Source of the DNA: Kitasatospora kifunensis
Lineage (GTDB): Bacteria; Actinomycetota; Actinomycetes; Streptomycetales; Streptomycetaceae
NCBI RefSeq assembly: GCF_014203855.1
Contig: NZ_JACHJV010000001.1
Span: forward strand, 5,642,001-5,706,000
DNA length: 64,000 nucleotides
Direction of reading: 5' to 3'
Part shown: positions 8,421 through 15,673 of the stretch, piece after piece
Layout: every line of letters starts with the position of its first letter
Numbering within the stretch: the first letter of the stretch is position 1
Made by a program: the position numbers and the translations under genes
The notes under the pieces: model-generated
What the model was told of the DNA's origin: nothing
What the model saw: only the letters and a program-made list of their open reading frames with translations
Databases searched by the model: none

Positions 8421-9617
8421 TCAGAGTTGTTGGGGAACGGGGTGGCCGGGGGTGTCGAGCCAGGGGGTGTGGCGGTCGTCGCTGATGGTCAGGCCGAAGC
8501 GGTGGATGGCGGGGCGGTCGTGCTGGTCCCACCAGTCGAGGGTGTGTTCGACGGCTTGCCAGAGCTGGCGGGGGCCGGACTGGTAGACGGTACTCCTGGT
8601 CTGTGGTCTGCCGACGGGCCAGGTCGCGGCGGCCCAGGAGCTGTCGGTAAGTGAGTAGACCCAGGCGGTTGTTGAGGTGTTGGCGTCGTCGTGGGTGAGG
8701 ATGTGGGTAGCGTCGGGGACGGCGAGGCCGATGACGAAGGGCTGCACGTCCCACGGGCCGCCGAGGTCGCCGGCGGTGCGGGTGGTGTGCTGAGTGGCGT
8801 CGGCATTTCCGGGGAACTCGGGTACACGGGTGGAGTGTTCGGGGTAGGGAGTACGTTGGTCGCGGGCTTTCATGAAGCCGACGAGTTCGGTGAAGTGGCC
8901 GGAGGCGGAGTGCTGGTCGTCGGCCACGGTCAGCTTTACGACGGCGTCGCGCTGGCTGTAGTGGGTGCCCCAGGGGGCGAGGATGATGCCGCCGGGTCTT
9001 GTCTGCTGGAGCCAGGCGTGGGGGATGTGGCGCAGGCCGTAGGTGGCGATGATCCGGTCGTAAGGTGCACCGGCAGGCCAGCCCAACTCGCCGTCACCAG
9101 CAATGATTTGTGGAGTGAGGCCGACGCGGCCGAGGTTGGTACGGGCTCGGGGGGCGATGGTTGGGTCGACCTCGATGCTGACGACCTGCCGGGAGCCGAG
9201 GCGCTGGGCGAGCAGGCCGGCGTTCCAGCCCGTTCCGGTTCCGGCTTCCAGGACCTTCAGGCCGGGGCGCACGTCGAGATCGCGCAGCATCGACATGACC
9301 AGGGTCGGCTGGCTGGTACTGCTGGTGGAGAGCCGGCCAGGTTCGGGGCCAGTGTGGTGGCCGTCGTCCCACTGGGTGACGAGTGGGATGTCGGCGTGTA
9401 CGGCGGCGAGCCAGCCCTCAGGGTCGGTGGCTCGGTCGACGGCGATACTGCGGCCCTGCTCCTCGTCCCAGGCCCAGGCCAGGTCGGGGACGAAGTCGGA
9501 GCGCGGGACGGCGGCGAAGGCTGGTGCCCAATCGGGTTGCATGGCACCGGTGTCGAGGAGGATCCGCGCCAGCTCGCGGCTGGCGCGGTCCGTTCCCTCG
9601 GGGAGGGGGACGGTCAC
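8421..9617 (-). CDS. PIMT-like (protein-L-isoaspartate O-methyltransferase family) methyltransferase
   Basis: A 398-residue protein. Residues 1-115 carry the PCMT N-terminal region, including a Ser/Thr-rich STSSTSQPTLVMSML motif at about 97-111 as in isoaspartyl methyltransferases. The SAM-binding VLEAGTGTGWN follows at about 122-132. Residues beyond about 220 form a family-specific C-terminal domain seen in peptide-associated actinobacterial PIMT homologues. GTG 9617 overlaps the stop of the 40-residue peptide gene (GTGA), and GGAGG lies 9 nt upstream within that gene, so the two are translationally coupled. A role in methylating an Asp in that peptide is inference; repair methylation is the alternative. 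Confidence 0.8.
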   Translation of the reverse strand: MTVPLPEGTDRASRELARILLDTGAMQPDWAPAFAAVPRSDFVPDLAWAWDEEQGRSIAVDRATDPEGWLAAVHADIPLVTQWDDGHHTGPEPGRLSTSSTSQPTLVMSMLRDLDVRPGLKVLEAGTGTGWNAGLLAQRLGSRQVVSIEVDPTIAPRARTNLGRVGLTPQIIAGDGELGWPAGAPYDRIIATYGLRHIPHAWLQQTRPGGIILAPWGTHYSQRDAVVKLTVADDQHSASGHFTELVGFMKARDQRTPYPEHSTRVPEFPGNADATQHTTRTAGDLGGPWDVQPFVIGLAVPDATHILTHDDANTSTTAWVYSLTDSSWAAATWPVGRPQTRSTVYQSGPRQLWQAVEHTLDWWDQHDRPAIHRFGLTISDDRHTPWLDTPGHPVPQQL

Positions 9618-9736
9618 TTGCGGTGGCCTCCGTTGCCGGGCGGCGGGCCGCTGTCGGGTGAGGGGGTGGGCGGCCAGGGCATGGGCGGGGTGGGCGCGGG
9701 GTTGCCCCCGTGGCCGCCGCCTTCGGTCTCGGGCAT
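9614..9736 (-). CDS. 40-residue Pro/Gly-rich peptide, coupled to the PIMT-like gene
   Basis: This short frame starts at ATG 9736 with GGAGG 8 nt upstream and ends at a TGA that overlaps the methyltransferase start by 4 nt. The peptide has 13 Pro and 9 Gly in 40 residues. It begins MPETEGGGHGGN, carries PMPWPPTPSP in the middle, one Asp-Ser (28-29) and one Asn-Gly (35-36), and ends GGHRK. No signal peptide or membrane segment is present. Peptides encoded next to PIMT homologues can be RiPP precursors in which Asp is methylated and cyclised to aspartimide, so this is a candidate substrate. It could also be a non-modified accessory peptide. Confidence 0.65.
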   Translation of the reverse strand: MPETEGGGHGGNPAPTPPMPWPPTPSPDSGPPPGNGGHRK

Positions 9737-9842
9737 GTCGGGTACCTCCGGTGCTGGTGTCGGGCCCGGCGGGTGGATGGACGCCGGGTGGTCGGGGCAC
9801 CACGGTAGGGCTGCAGGGGAGGGACTTCGAGGGCCTTTCCTG

Positions 9843-10715
9843 TCACGGCAAGAATCCGTCCCGGATGGGCTCGATCAAGCTCCGCATTTCTTCACCGTAG
9901 GCGGCTGCGGAGGAGAACCGGTCGAACGTCTCGACGTATGTCTCGAGGTCTTTGGGGTCTCTTGTGGTGACCTCGGAGTGGAACGTCTCCACAATTACGA
10001 TGCGATCGTCGTATGAGCTGAAGCGGGTCATCGGGAAGTCGGGCATGCGGCGGCTGAGCGAAAGGACGCCGATTCGCACATTGGGCAGGCGGGAGAGCGA
10101 GAGCAACCGATCGAGTTGGGTTGCCATGATCAACTGGTCGCAGATCAGCCATCGCAGAACGTGTTCGCAGATGAGGAAATGAAACGACTTGGTGGGATCG
10201 TAGAGAACCGCTTGTCGTTCCATTCGGGCTGCCACGGTTCTCGCCCTCGAATCCGGTGACTGCCCGGGGATGAGCGAGAATACCGCCGACATGTATTCAG
10301 GTGTCTGGAGCAGGCCGGGGATCAACTGCCCCTGGAACACCTTGAGTACGGCTGTGCGAGCCTCAACCGCCATGATGGACTGCTGGTGCTTGGGTGGCCC
10401 GAGGCGACGCAGGACGCGCCAAGCCGTTGCCTCGGTAACGGCCGCTCGCGCCTGGGCCAGGAACGCGACCTTCGCGGCTTCGGAGACGCTGAGTGCCGCC
10501 AGGATGAGTTCTACGTCGGTCACGGTCGGCAGAGCCCGACCATTCTCAATCTTGCTGAGTTTGCCCGGAGACATGGAAGCCCTGCGGGCTACGAATTCAC
10601 CGGTGACGCCCGATGCTGTTCGCAGTGCCCGCAGGGCTTTGCCCAGTTCCTGGCCGTTGGTATCGGTCAAGCCGAATTCCGCCAGTATTCGGCGTACGGG
10701 ATTGCATGCTGCCAT
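9843..10715 (-). CDS. XRE-family regulator with DUF5753 domain
   Basis: A 290-residue protein: HTH at about 25-80 (FVARRASMSPGKLSKIENGRALPT), then the DUF5753 ligand-type domain with IPGLLQTPEYMSAVF and LPNVRIGVLSLS. This is the WhiJ-like family that usually works with a DUF397 partner; none is adjacent here. The start overlaps the end of the DUF6879 gene by 49 nt, so it belongs to the same leftward operon as the small protein, DUF6879, peptide and PIMT genes. Confidence 0.9.
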   Translation of the reverse strand: MAACNPVRRILAEFGLTDTNGQELGKALRALRTASGVTGEFVARRASMSPGKLSKIENGRALPTVTDVELILAALSVSEAAKVAFLAQARAAVTEATAWRVLRRLGPPKHQQSIMAVEARTAVLKVFQGQLIPGLLQTPEYMSAVFSLIPGQSPDSRARTVAARMERQAVLYDPTKSFHFLICEHVLRWLICDQLIMATQLDRLLSLSRLPNVRIGVLSLSRRMPDFPMTRFSSYDDRIVIVETFHSEVTTRDPKDLETYVETFDRFSSAAAYGEEMRSLIEPIRDGFLP

Positions 10716-11182
10716 GACGTGTCGAGGTAGGCCAGATACTGTGGGAGCAGGTCCTCGCTGAGGGGTTCGGCGCCGAGGAACTCGTCCTCGTCACCGTAGT
10801 GCATCCGGTAGACGCGGGAGTCGTCGAAAATCCAGAAGTCATGGTCCGGCAGTCCGGGGACCGTTACTTCTGCGAGGTCGATGATCCTGATGTCCTCGCC
10901 GGCCCGAGTGTTCCCGACATATCCCCAGCCAAGCTCGAAGCGCAGGTAGTCGCTCAGTGGAGAGCGAAGAACGTGGACCCGGCGCAGACTCTTGCCCGCG
11001 GCGGTCATTGACCGTACCCAGGGGCTGTCTTCCCACTCTTCAGGCATGTCGGCGCCATCGAGGAAGGCCTGGTATTCGGCACGTTCGCCATCGACGTTGT
11101 AGCGGTCCCGGGTCTCCATCTTGAAGGCGGAGACCGTGAAGGCCTGAAACAGGCTGTTGAAGTCGTCACCCGCGAGCAGCAC
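10667..11182 (-). CDS. DUF6879-family protein (cassette copy 1)
   Basis: A 171-residue cytoplasmic protein without known catalytic motif. Landmarks are DDFNSLFQAFTVSAFKMETRDRY at the start, RRVHVLRSPLSDYLRFELGW in the middle and HAIPYAEYW at the end, all repeated in the copies at 21.5 and 54.3 kb. GTG 11182 has GGAGGG 8 nt upstream and overlaps the preceding small gene by 17 nt. Function unknown; constant linkage to XRE or NB-ARC regulators suggests a regulatory or signal-sensing role. Confidence 0.8.
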   Translation of the reverse strand: MLLAGDDFNSLFQAFTVSAFKMETRDRYNVDGERAEYQAFLDGADMPEEWEDSPWVRSMTAAGKSLRRVHVLRSPLSDYLRFELGWGYVGNTRAGEDIRIIDLAEVTVPGLPDHDFWIFDDSRVYRMHYGDEDEFLGAEPLSEDLLPQYLAYLDTSWQHAIPYAEYWRNSA

Positions 11183-11369
11183 CGAAGTATCCCTCCAACA
11201 GCTCGGTCGTCACCTCGACGGCCGTCTCGTTCTCCGGCAAGCCGAGCTGCGCAAGGCGCGCGGCGTCGAGCACTTTGTAGCCCTGGACGATGTACCGGCC
11301 GTCCTCGGTGCGCCACAGGGTCGGGCACGGCCCCTCGCGGCAATCGCTGATCAGTTTGACGAGCGCCAC
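11166..11369 (-). CDS. Small partner protein of DUF6879 (cassette copy 1)
   Basis: A 67-residue protein with GPCPTLWRTEDGRYIVQG in the N-terminal half and LPENETAVEVTTELLEGYF in the C-terminal half. The pattern C-P-x8-G-x-x-x-V-x-G recurs in the partners of the other DUF6879 genes. GTG 11369 has GGAGG 7 nt upstream. It is the first gene of the leftward operon; the region 11370-11500 should hold the promoter. Function unknown. Confidence 0.75.
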   Translation of the reverse strand: MALVKLISDCREGPCPTLWRTEDGRYIVQGYKVLDAARLAQLGLPENETAVEVTTELLEGYFGAARG

Positions 11370-11839
11370 GGCTCCACCTCCACAGTCGAGTCGGCTGTCT
11401 CGTACGATGCTCCCGACTCACCAGGCGCAGGGTCAAGAGTGGCGTCTTTCCATTACGGGAAAGGCCGCTTGGGGGGCTGGCGGGGCCGCCAACAAGGTGG
11501 CTGATTGTCAGGTCTGTTGCGGTGCCGCAATGGAAGATCCTTTGACGCTCTTCAGATACTCAGCTGGAGCAGTCCAGCAAGGTCGCCAAGGGGGGCGTGC
11601 TGTGGAGCAGGAAGACCGGCAGTGGCGACCAGGCCTGGGTGGACGCGACGAAGAAGTTCCTCGCCGCGGGTTCCTGAAGCCGTCCGCACTCGTCGTGCGG
11701 AGCAGTGCGCCGGTGGGATGCTTCGCATTCAATCCAACGTGGGGTTTGGCTCAAGCCATCGCTGCGAACCGCCGATGTTGCGGGCGGAGCAAGGCCCTGA
11801 TCGCGGGCTTGCCACACTCGGCGAAGGATGAAGACAGAG
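11370..11839. other. 470-bp intergenic region with a gene fragment
   Basis: Between the leftward cassette and the rightward secreted-protein gene. The first 130 bp must contain the cassette promoter. From 11546 to 11677 lies the C-terminal fragment of an unknown gene. I see no other gene and no clear hairpin. Confidence 0.5.
11546..11677 (+). pseudogene. C-terminal fragment of an unidentified gene
   Basis: The frame after an in-frame TGA (11543-11545) runs 43 codons to a TGA at 11675-11677 without a usual start codon. It reads as well-behaved protein, with KVAKGGVLWSRKTGSGDQAW and a final ATKKFLAAGS. I do not recognise the family. Confidence 0.35.
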
Positions 11840-12208
11840 ATGACGCGAAGCAAGCTCGTACTGGGTGCCTGTGCGATGGCGATGACGCTGGCCGGCGGTG
11901 TGGGGTGGGCGGTGCAGGCCAACGCCGATGCCGCCACGCAGAAGAGCGAGCCGGCCGCCACCCGAGCGATCGAGGGCTACGAGATCATCAAGCTGCCCAA
12001 CGCCAACGTGCCCAACTTCCGGCGGCAGGTCGTCTTTTGCCCCGCCGGTAAGAGGGTCGTCGGCGGTGGCGCCGAGGCCCAGGGCGACAACTCGGTGCTG
12101 AACGGCAGCTTCCCGACCGACGACGGCAGGGGCTGGATCGGTATCGGCCACCAGCCCGGTGCCGACAGCGTGGGCATCAGCGTCTACGCGGTCTGCGCCA
12201 ACGTCTGA
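11840..12208 (+). CDS. Small secreted protein with CPAGKRVVGGGAE motif
   Basis: A 122-residue preprotein. A Sec signal peptide (MTRSKLVLGACAMAMTLAGG..., cleavage near the AVQANADA stretch) is followed by a mature part of about 90 residues with two Cys, one in VVFCPAGKRVVGGGAE and one in the C-terminal VYAVCANV. This pattern is common in uncharacterised secreted Streptomyces proteins. ATG 11840 was preferred because AAGGA is 12 nt upstream; ATG 11828 would overlap that site. Function unknown; the Cys pair probably forms a disulfide. Confidence 0.75.
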   Translation: MTRSKLVLGACAMAMTLAGGVGWAVQANADAATQKSEPAATRAIEGYEIIKLPNANVPNFRRQVVFCPAGKRVVGGGAEAQGDNSVLNGSFPTDDGRGWIGIGHQPGADSVGISVYAVCANV

Positions 12209-12259
12209 CCAGTCGGTCCGTGCGTCTGACGGGGTGGCAGCAGCACCCTGCTCTGCTGG

Positions 12260-12306
12260 CCCGTGATGAACGGGAAGGTTCTTTCTGTCCCGTGATGAAC
12301 GGGAAG
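12260..12306. repeat. 18-bp direct repeat downstream of the secreted-protein gene
   Basis: CCCGTGATGAACGGGAAG occurs at 12260-12277 and 12289-12306, 29 bp apart. The second copy runs into the terminator stem. A similar block occurs at 8337-8375. Confidence 0.75.
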
Positions 12307-12335
12307 CGGCGGCCACCGTGTTGGGGCCGCCGCTT
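12304..12335 (+). terminator. Terminator hairpin after the secreted-protein gene
   Basis: AAGCGGCGGCC (12304-12314) pairs perfectly with 12325-12335 around a 10-nt loop. It is not followed by a T run, as is usual in actinomycetes. Confidence 0.65.
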
Positions 12336-12367
12336 TCGCGTTCACGCGAGTGGGCGCGGGTATCGCG

Positions 12368-12410
12368 GATCCGGTCCAGGCGCCGTGCGCCGTGGTGCCT
12401 GGACCGGATC
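12368..12410. promoter_or_regulatory. Large palindrome 25 bp upstream of the SDR gene
   Basis: GATCCGGTCCAGGC (12368-12381) is exactly inverted at 12397-12410, extending to 17 bp with one mismatch. Its position just before the SDR start fits an operator for a dimeric regulator or an attenuator hairpin. No regulator gene is adjacent. Confidence 0.5.
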
Positions 12411-12434
12411 GGCCGACAGGCGCAGGCTGGTGCG

Positions 12435-13238
12435 ATGGACAACACACCCACCACCGACACATCCACCTCCCCTGCCGCCCCGGGCCTGCTGGCCGGCAAG
12501 GTCGCCTTCATCACCGGTGCCGGTCGCGGTATCGGCGCCGCCGCGGCGCGGCTGTTCGCCCGGGAGGGCGCCCGGGTGCTGCTCGCGGCCCGGACGGAGG
12601 CACAGCTCAAGGCGGTGACCGAGGAGGTCCGCACAGCGGGTGGCACCGCGGACTACGTACTGTGCGATCTGGCCGACGCGACCAGCGTGCGCGCCGCCGT
12701 CGACCGCGCCGTGGACCTGTACGGCCGACTCGACGTCGCCTTCAACAACGGCGCGACGATGGTGCCGCCCGGCCCGATGGACGAGGTGCGGGAGGCCGAC
12801 TTCGACTACGTCTACGCCGTGAACCTCAAGGGCCCGTGGCTGGCCATGGCCGCCGAGGTCGCCGCCATCCGGGCCACCGCCGGGACGGGCGCCATCGTCA
12901 ACAACTCCAGCATCGGCAGCCTGAGGGCCAACCCCGAACTGCCCACCCACGGTGCGATGAAGCGGGCGGTCAACAGCCTCACCGAGTCGGCTGCCGTCAC
13001 CTACGGCCCCGAAGGCATCCGGGTCAACGCGATCGCTCCCGGACCCACGCTGACCGAGATGCTCCGTACCTGGGAAGCGGATTCGCCCGGTGTCATCGAG
13101 CGCATCACGGCGAACACCCCGCTGCGCCGCGTGGCCGACCCCGACGAGATCGCCCAGGCCGCCGCCTGGCTCCTCAGCGACCGCTCCTCCTACGTGACCG
13201 GCACGGTCCTGCGGGTCGACGGCGGTGCGCGGGCCTGA
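12435..13238 (+). CDS. Short-chain dehydrogenase/reductase with substituted catalytic Tyr
   Basis: A 267-residue classical SDR. The nucleotide motif TGAGRGIG is at 27-34, NNGA at 104-107, the catalytic Ser in NNSSIGS at 158-159, and GPEGIRVNAIAPG follows. The Y-x-x-x-K position reads H-G-A-M-K (172-176), so His replaces the catalytic Tyr while Lys and the Ser spacing are kept. Either activity is altered or the protein is non-catalytic. ATG 12435 follows the palindrome at 12368-12410. Confidence 0.88.
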   Translation: MDNTPTTDTSTSPAAPGLLAGKVAFITGAGRGIGAAAARLFAREGARVLLAARTEAQLKAVTEEVRTAGGTADYVLCDLADATSVRAAVDRAVDLYGRLDVAFNNGATMVPPGPMDEVREADFDYVYAVNLKGPWLAMAAEVAAIRATAGTGAIVNNSSIGSLRANPELPTHGAMKRAVNSLTESAAVTYGPEGIRVNAIAPGPTLTEMLRTWEADSPGVIERITANTPLRRVADPDEIAQAAAWLLSDRSSYVTGTVLRVDGGARA

Positions 13239-13553
13239 GCCGGGGACGCGGCCGCCTCGCTGGAGATCGCACAAGGTCACCAGGGTCGGCACGGTCGGAG
13301 CGTCCGAGGGAAGTTCCCCGAACAGTATGCCGAGGCCAGGCAACCGCCAGGGCTGAAGTAACGTCATGGATCAAGGACGGCGTGCCACTCCACCCGGAGC
13401 AGGTGCGCCGTCCTGAGGTCGGGGGAGTGCATCCCCGGCAAGCCCGCCGCCGGTACGCCGGAACGCTGCTTGCGACCTCCTCAGCGGCCTCACTCGGGGG
13501 CCACCGCCCGGATCTGTCCGGCCGGGCGTGACATCGATCGGAGAGTCCTCACC
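13239..13553. other. 315-bp intergenic region
   Basis: No gene is visible. A weak inverted repeat (GGACGGCG at 13375-13382 with 13406-13413, 23-nt loop) could be the SDR terminator. The last part should contain the promoter of the lipoprotein esterase. Confidence 0.4.
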
Positions 13554-14630
13554 GTGCAGCCGCAGCAGTCGCAGCCGCAGGCCACCCGCACTCGTGCCGT
13601 CCTGGCCGGTATCACCGCGCTTGCACTGTCCGCCGCGCTGGCCGCCTGCAGTAGTGGCAGTAGCAAACCGGCTGCCGACCCCAAGCCGGGCGGCAACGCG
13701 GCGGCGGTCGCCCCGGCCGCCCCGGCGTCCCCGGGCACCCCGGCCGCCCCGTCCACCACCGCCAGCAGCGCGCCGTCGGCGGACGGCAAGGTCGTGATGC
13801 CGGCCGGTCCGGCCGCCGACCTGAAGAAGTTCCGTGACACCAAGGCCGGGCCGATCATGGAGACCACCCTGGCGGGCAAGAAGTCCGGCGTCTCAGGGCA
13901 GGTCTGGGTCTGGCTGCCGCCGCAGTACAACGACCCGAAGTACGCCAAGTTCGGCTTCCCCGTGCTCACCCTCTACGCGGGCGGCCAGAGCAACGGCTAC
14001 AACACCTGGGCGGGCACCCAGCTGCAGATCCAGGAGATCGACGCCCAACTCGCCCAGCAGCAGCAGGCGCACCCCTTCATCATGATCATGCCGGTGCAGA
14101 ACCTGACGGGCGATGAGCACAAGTCCCTGGACTGCTCCGACATCCCGGGCCAGCCCAAGATGGGCACCTGGATGTCCCAGGACGTCCCGGACTTCATCCG
14201 TGCCAACTTCCGCACCCTCAAGGCCCGCGAAAGCTGGGGCCTGATGGGCGCCTCCAGCGGCGCCGACTGCAGCGCCAAGCTGGCCATGCAGCACCCCGAC
14301 CTCTTCAAGGCCGCCGTGGCGATCGACGGCGACTTCAAGGCGGACTCCACCCTCTGGAAGGGCCACGAGGCCGAGCAGGCCGCCAACAGCCCCGACAAGC
14401 TGATCTCCACCAGCAAGGCCGACGTCAAGATGCTCGCCACCGCCGGCGGCGGCAGCGCCTACGAGGTCGGCGTGGTCAAGAAGTGGGTCGCCAACGCCGC
14501 CGCCCCGACCGCCGTCGAGTACTACGAGGAGCCGGGCGGCAAGCACCTCACCACGGACTTCGGGAAGCTGATCCCGATGTCCCTGGAGTGGCTCACCAAG
14601 AACCTCACCGGTCCGCAGAGCGACAGCTGA
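13554..14630 (+). CDS. Secreted lipoprotein esterase (antigen 85/esterase D-like alpha/beta hydrolase)
   Basis: A 358-residue preprotein. The lipoprotein signal ends in the lipobox LAAC (Cys about 32), followed by a Pro/Ala/Ser-rich linker to residue about 90 and an alpha/beta-hydrolase domain. The nucleophile elbow is GASSG (Ser about 234), and EEPGGKHLTTDF carries the likely catalytic His. The QVWVWLPPQYNDPKY opening is typical of the putative-esterase family that includes mycolyltransferases and S-formylglutathione hydrolases. GTG 13554 has GGAGAG 8 nt upstream. It probably acts on an ester at the outer cell surface; the substrate is unknown. Confidence 0.85.
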   Translation: MQPQQSQPQATRTRAVLAGITALALSAALAACSSGSSKPAADPKPGGNAAAVAPAAPASPGTPAAPSTTASSAPSADGKVVMPAGPAADLKKFRDTKAGPIMETTLAGKKSGVSGQVWVWLPPQYNDPKYAKFGFPVLTLYAGGQSNGYNTWAGTQLQIQEIDAQLAQQQQAHPFIMIMPVQNLTGDEHKSLDCSDIPGQPKMGTWMSQDVPDFIRANFRTLKARESWGLMGASSGADCSAKLAMQHPDLFKAAVAIDGDFKADSTLWKGHEAEQAANSPDKLISTSKADVKMLATAGGGSAYEVGVVKKWVANAAAPTAVEYYEEPGGKHLTTDFGKLIPMSLEWLTKNLTGPQSDS

Positions 14631-14684
14631 CGGTCCGTCCGATAGCTGTGGATCCGGCACCCGCGTGTGCCGCCGTGTCTTCGG

Positions 14685-15095
14685 TCAGCTGGTGAGGGAG
14701 GCGTCCAGGTGTGCCTGTACGGGTTCGAAGAGCCCGTACGGCACGTACTGCGGGATCTCGGTGAGCGTCACCCAGGCCAGCGCGTCCAGTTCGTCGGTGT
14801 CCACCACGGTGGCGGTGCCGCTGACGGCCTCGCACGCGGTGTAGGACATGAGCCGGCCGGTCTTGGGGTGGACGCGCTCGCCCAGGAGTTTGACGGCGGC
14901 CACGTTGAGTCCGGTCTCCTCCACGGTCTCGCGGACGGCTGCCTCTTCGGGCGCCTCGCCCGGCTCGATCTCACCGGCCGGGAACTGCCAGGAGAGTTGG
15001 CCCTCGCTGACTCGTCGCCGGACCATCAGCACGCGGCCTTCGTGGACCACGATCGCGGCGGCGATTCCTGGGCGTTCGTCAGTTTGCTGTGTCAG
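14685..15095 (-). CDS. NUDIX hydrolase, apparent CTG start
   Basis: A 136-residue NUDIX protein with the intact box GEIEPGEAPEEAAVRETVEE plus TG (G-x5-E-x7-REUxEExG). The strand AAAIVVHEGRVLMVRRR precedes it. Starting at the first GTG (15050) would remove part of that strand. CTG 15095 overlaps the upstream stop as CTGA and has GGAGGAG 5 nt upstream, so I take it as the start. It probably hydrolyses a nucleoside diphosphate derivative. Confidence 0.8.
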   Translation of the reverse strand: MTQQTDERPGIAAAIVVHEGRVLMVRRRVSEGQLSWQFPAGEIEPGEAPEEAAVRETVEETGLNVAAVKLLGERVHPKTGRLMSYTACEAVSGTATVVDTDELDALAWVTLTEIPQYVPYGLFEPVQAHLDASLTS

Positions 15096-15673
15096 GTCTG
15101 CTCCTCCAGGGCGGCCAGGACGGGTGGAAAGATCCTATCGGCGTCGATGAAGCGGGTCACCGAGTTTCGAGGAACCCACATCACGTCGACGTTTTCGACT
15201 GCATCGCCGTTGGTCGCCTCGCCTGCCAGGTACTCACACAGGAAGTACTCACACAACACTCCCGTCACAGGGTGAAGGCGGCTGCCCAGGCTCTGCCGGA
15301 CGGCACAATGCACAGCGGTTTCGTCCAGAGTCTCCCGAACTGTGGCGGTCTCCGGCCTCGCGCCGGGTTTGACCACCCCGGCCGGGAACTGCCAGGTGAT
15401 TACGGAAGGATCAGCGTGCCAAGTAGCCACTGTCCTTACCGCGATGCCAAGTTGGCTGGCAAATGCCTCGTTGGTGAGGCGGAGGGCGGACTGGAGCAGG
15501 CAGGCGTAGCGGCCGCTCGGAAGCTCGGCGACCCAGGCCCCGTCACGGACCCGTCGGCCTGCGAGGCCACTCGCTGTCGCCCCCCGATATAGGTGTGCCT
15601 GTACCGGCTTGAAAATGCAAAATCGGGCACGCTGCAGCCCTATCTGCGACAAGCCAGGATGCCGCCAAGACAT
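15092..15673 (-). CDS. HTH-NUDIX protein with an internal deletion
   Basis: A frame of up to 193 codons. Residues about 50-90 are an HTH (LPSGRYACLLQSALRLTNEA, then GIAVRTVATWHADP). The NUDIX core WQFPAGVVKPGARPETATVR, then ETLDE, follows only four residues later. The strands that normally precede a NUDIX box and the HTH-NUDIX linker are absent, so about 100 residues seem lost in frame. Residues 22-27 (KPVQAH) copy the C-terminus of the neighbouring NUDIX gene. The start is uncertain; ATG 15673 lies inside the methyltransferase gene. It is probably not a working hydrolase. Confidence 0.55.
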   Translation of the reverse strand: MSWRHPGLSQIGLQRARFCIFKPVQAHLYRGATASGLAGRRVRDGAWVAELPSGRYACLLQSALRLTNEAFASQLGIAVRTVATWHADPSVITWQFPAGVVKPGARPETATVRETLDETAVHCAVRQSLGSRLHPVTGVLCEYFLCEYLAGEATNGDAVENVDVMWVPRNSVTRFIDADRIFPPVLAALEEQT

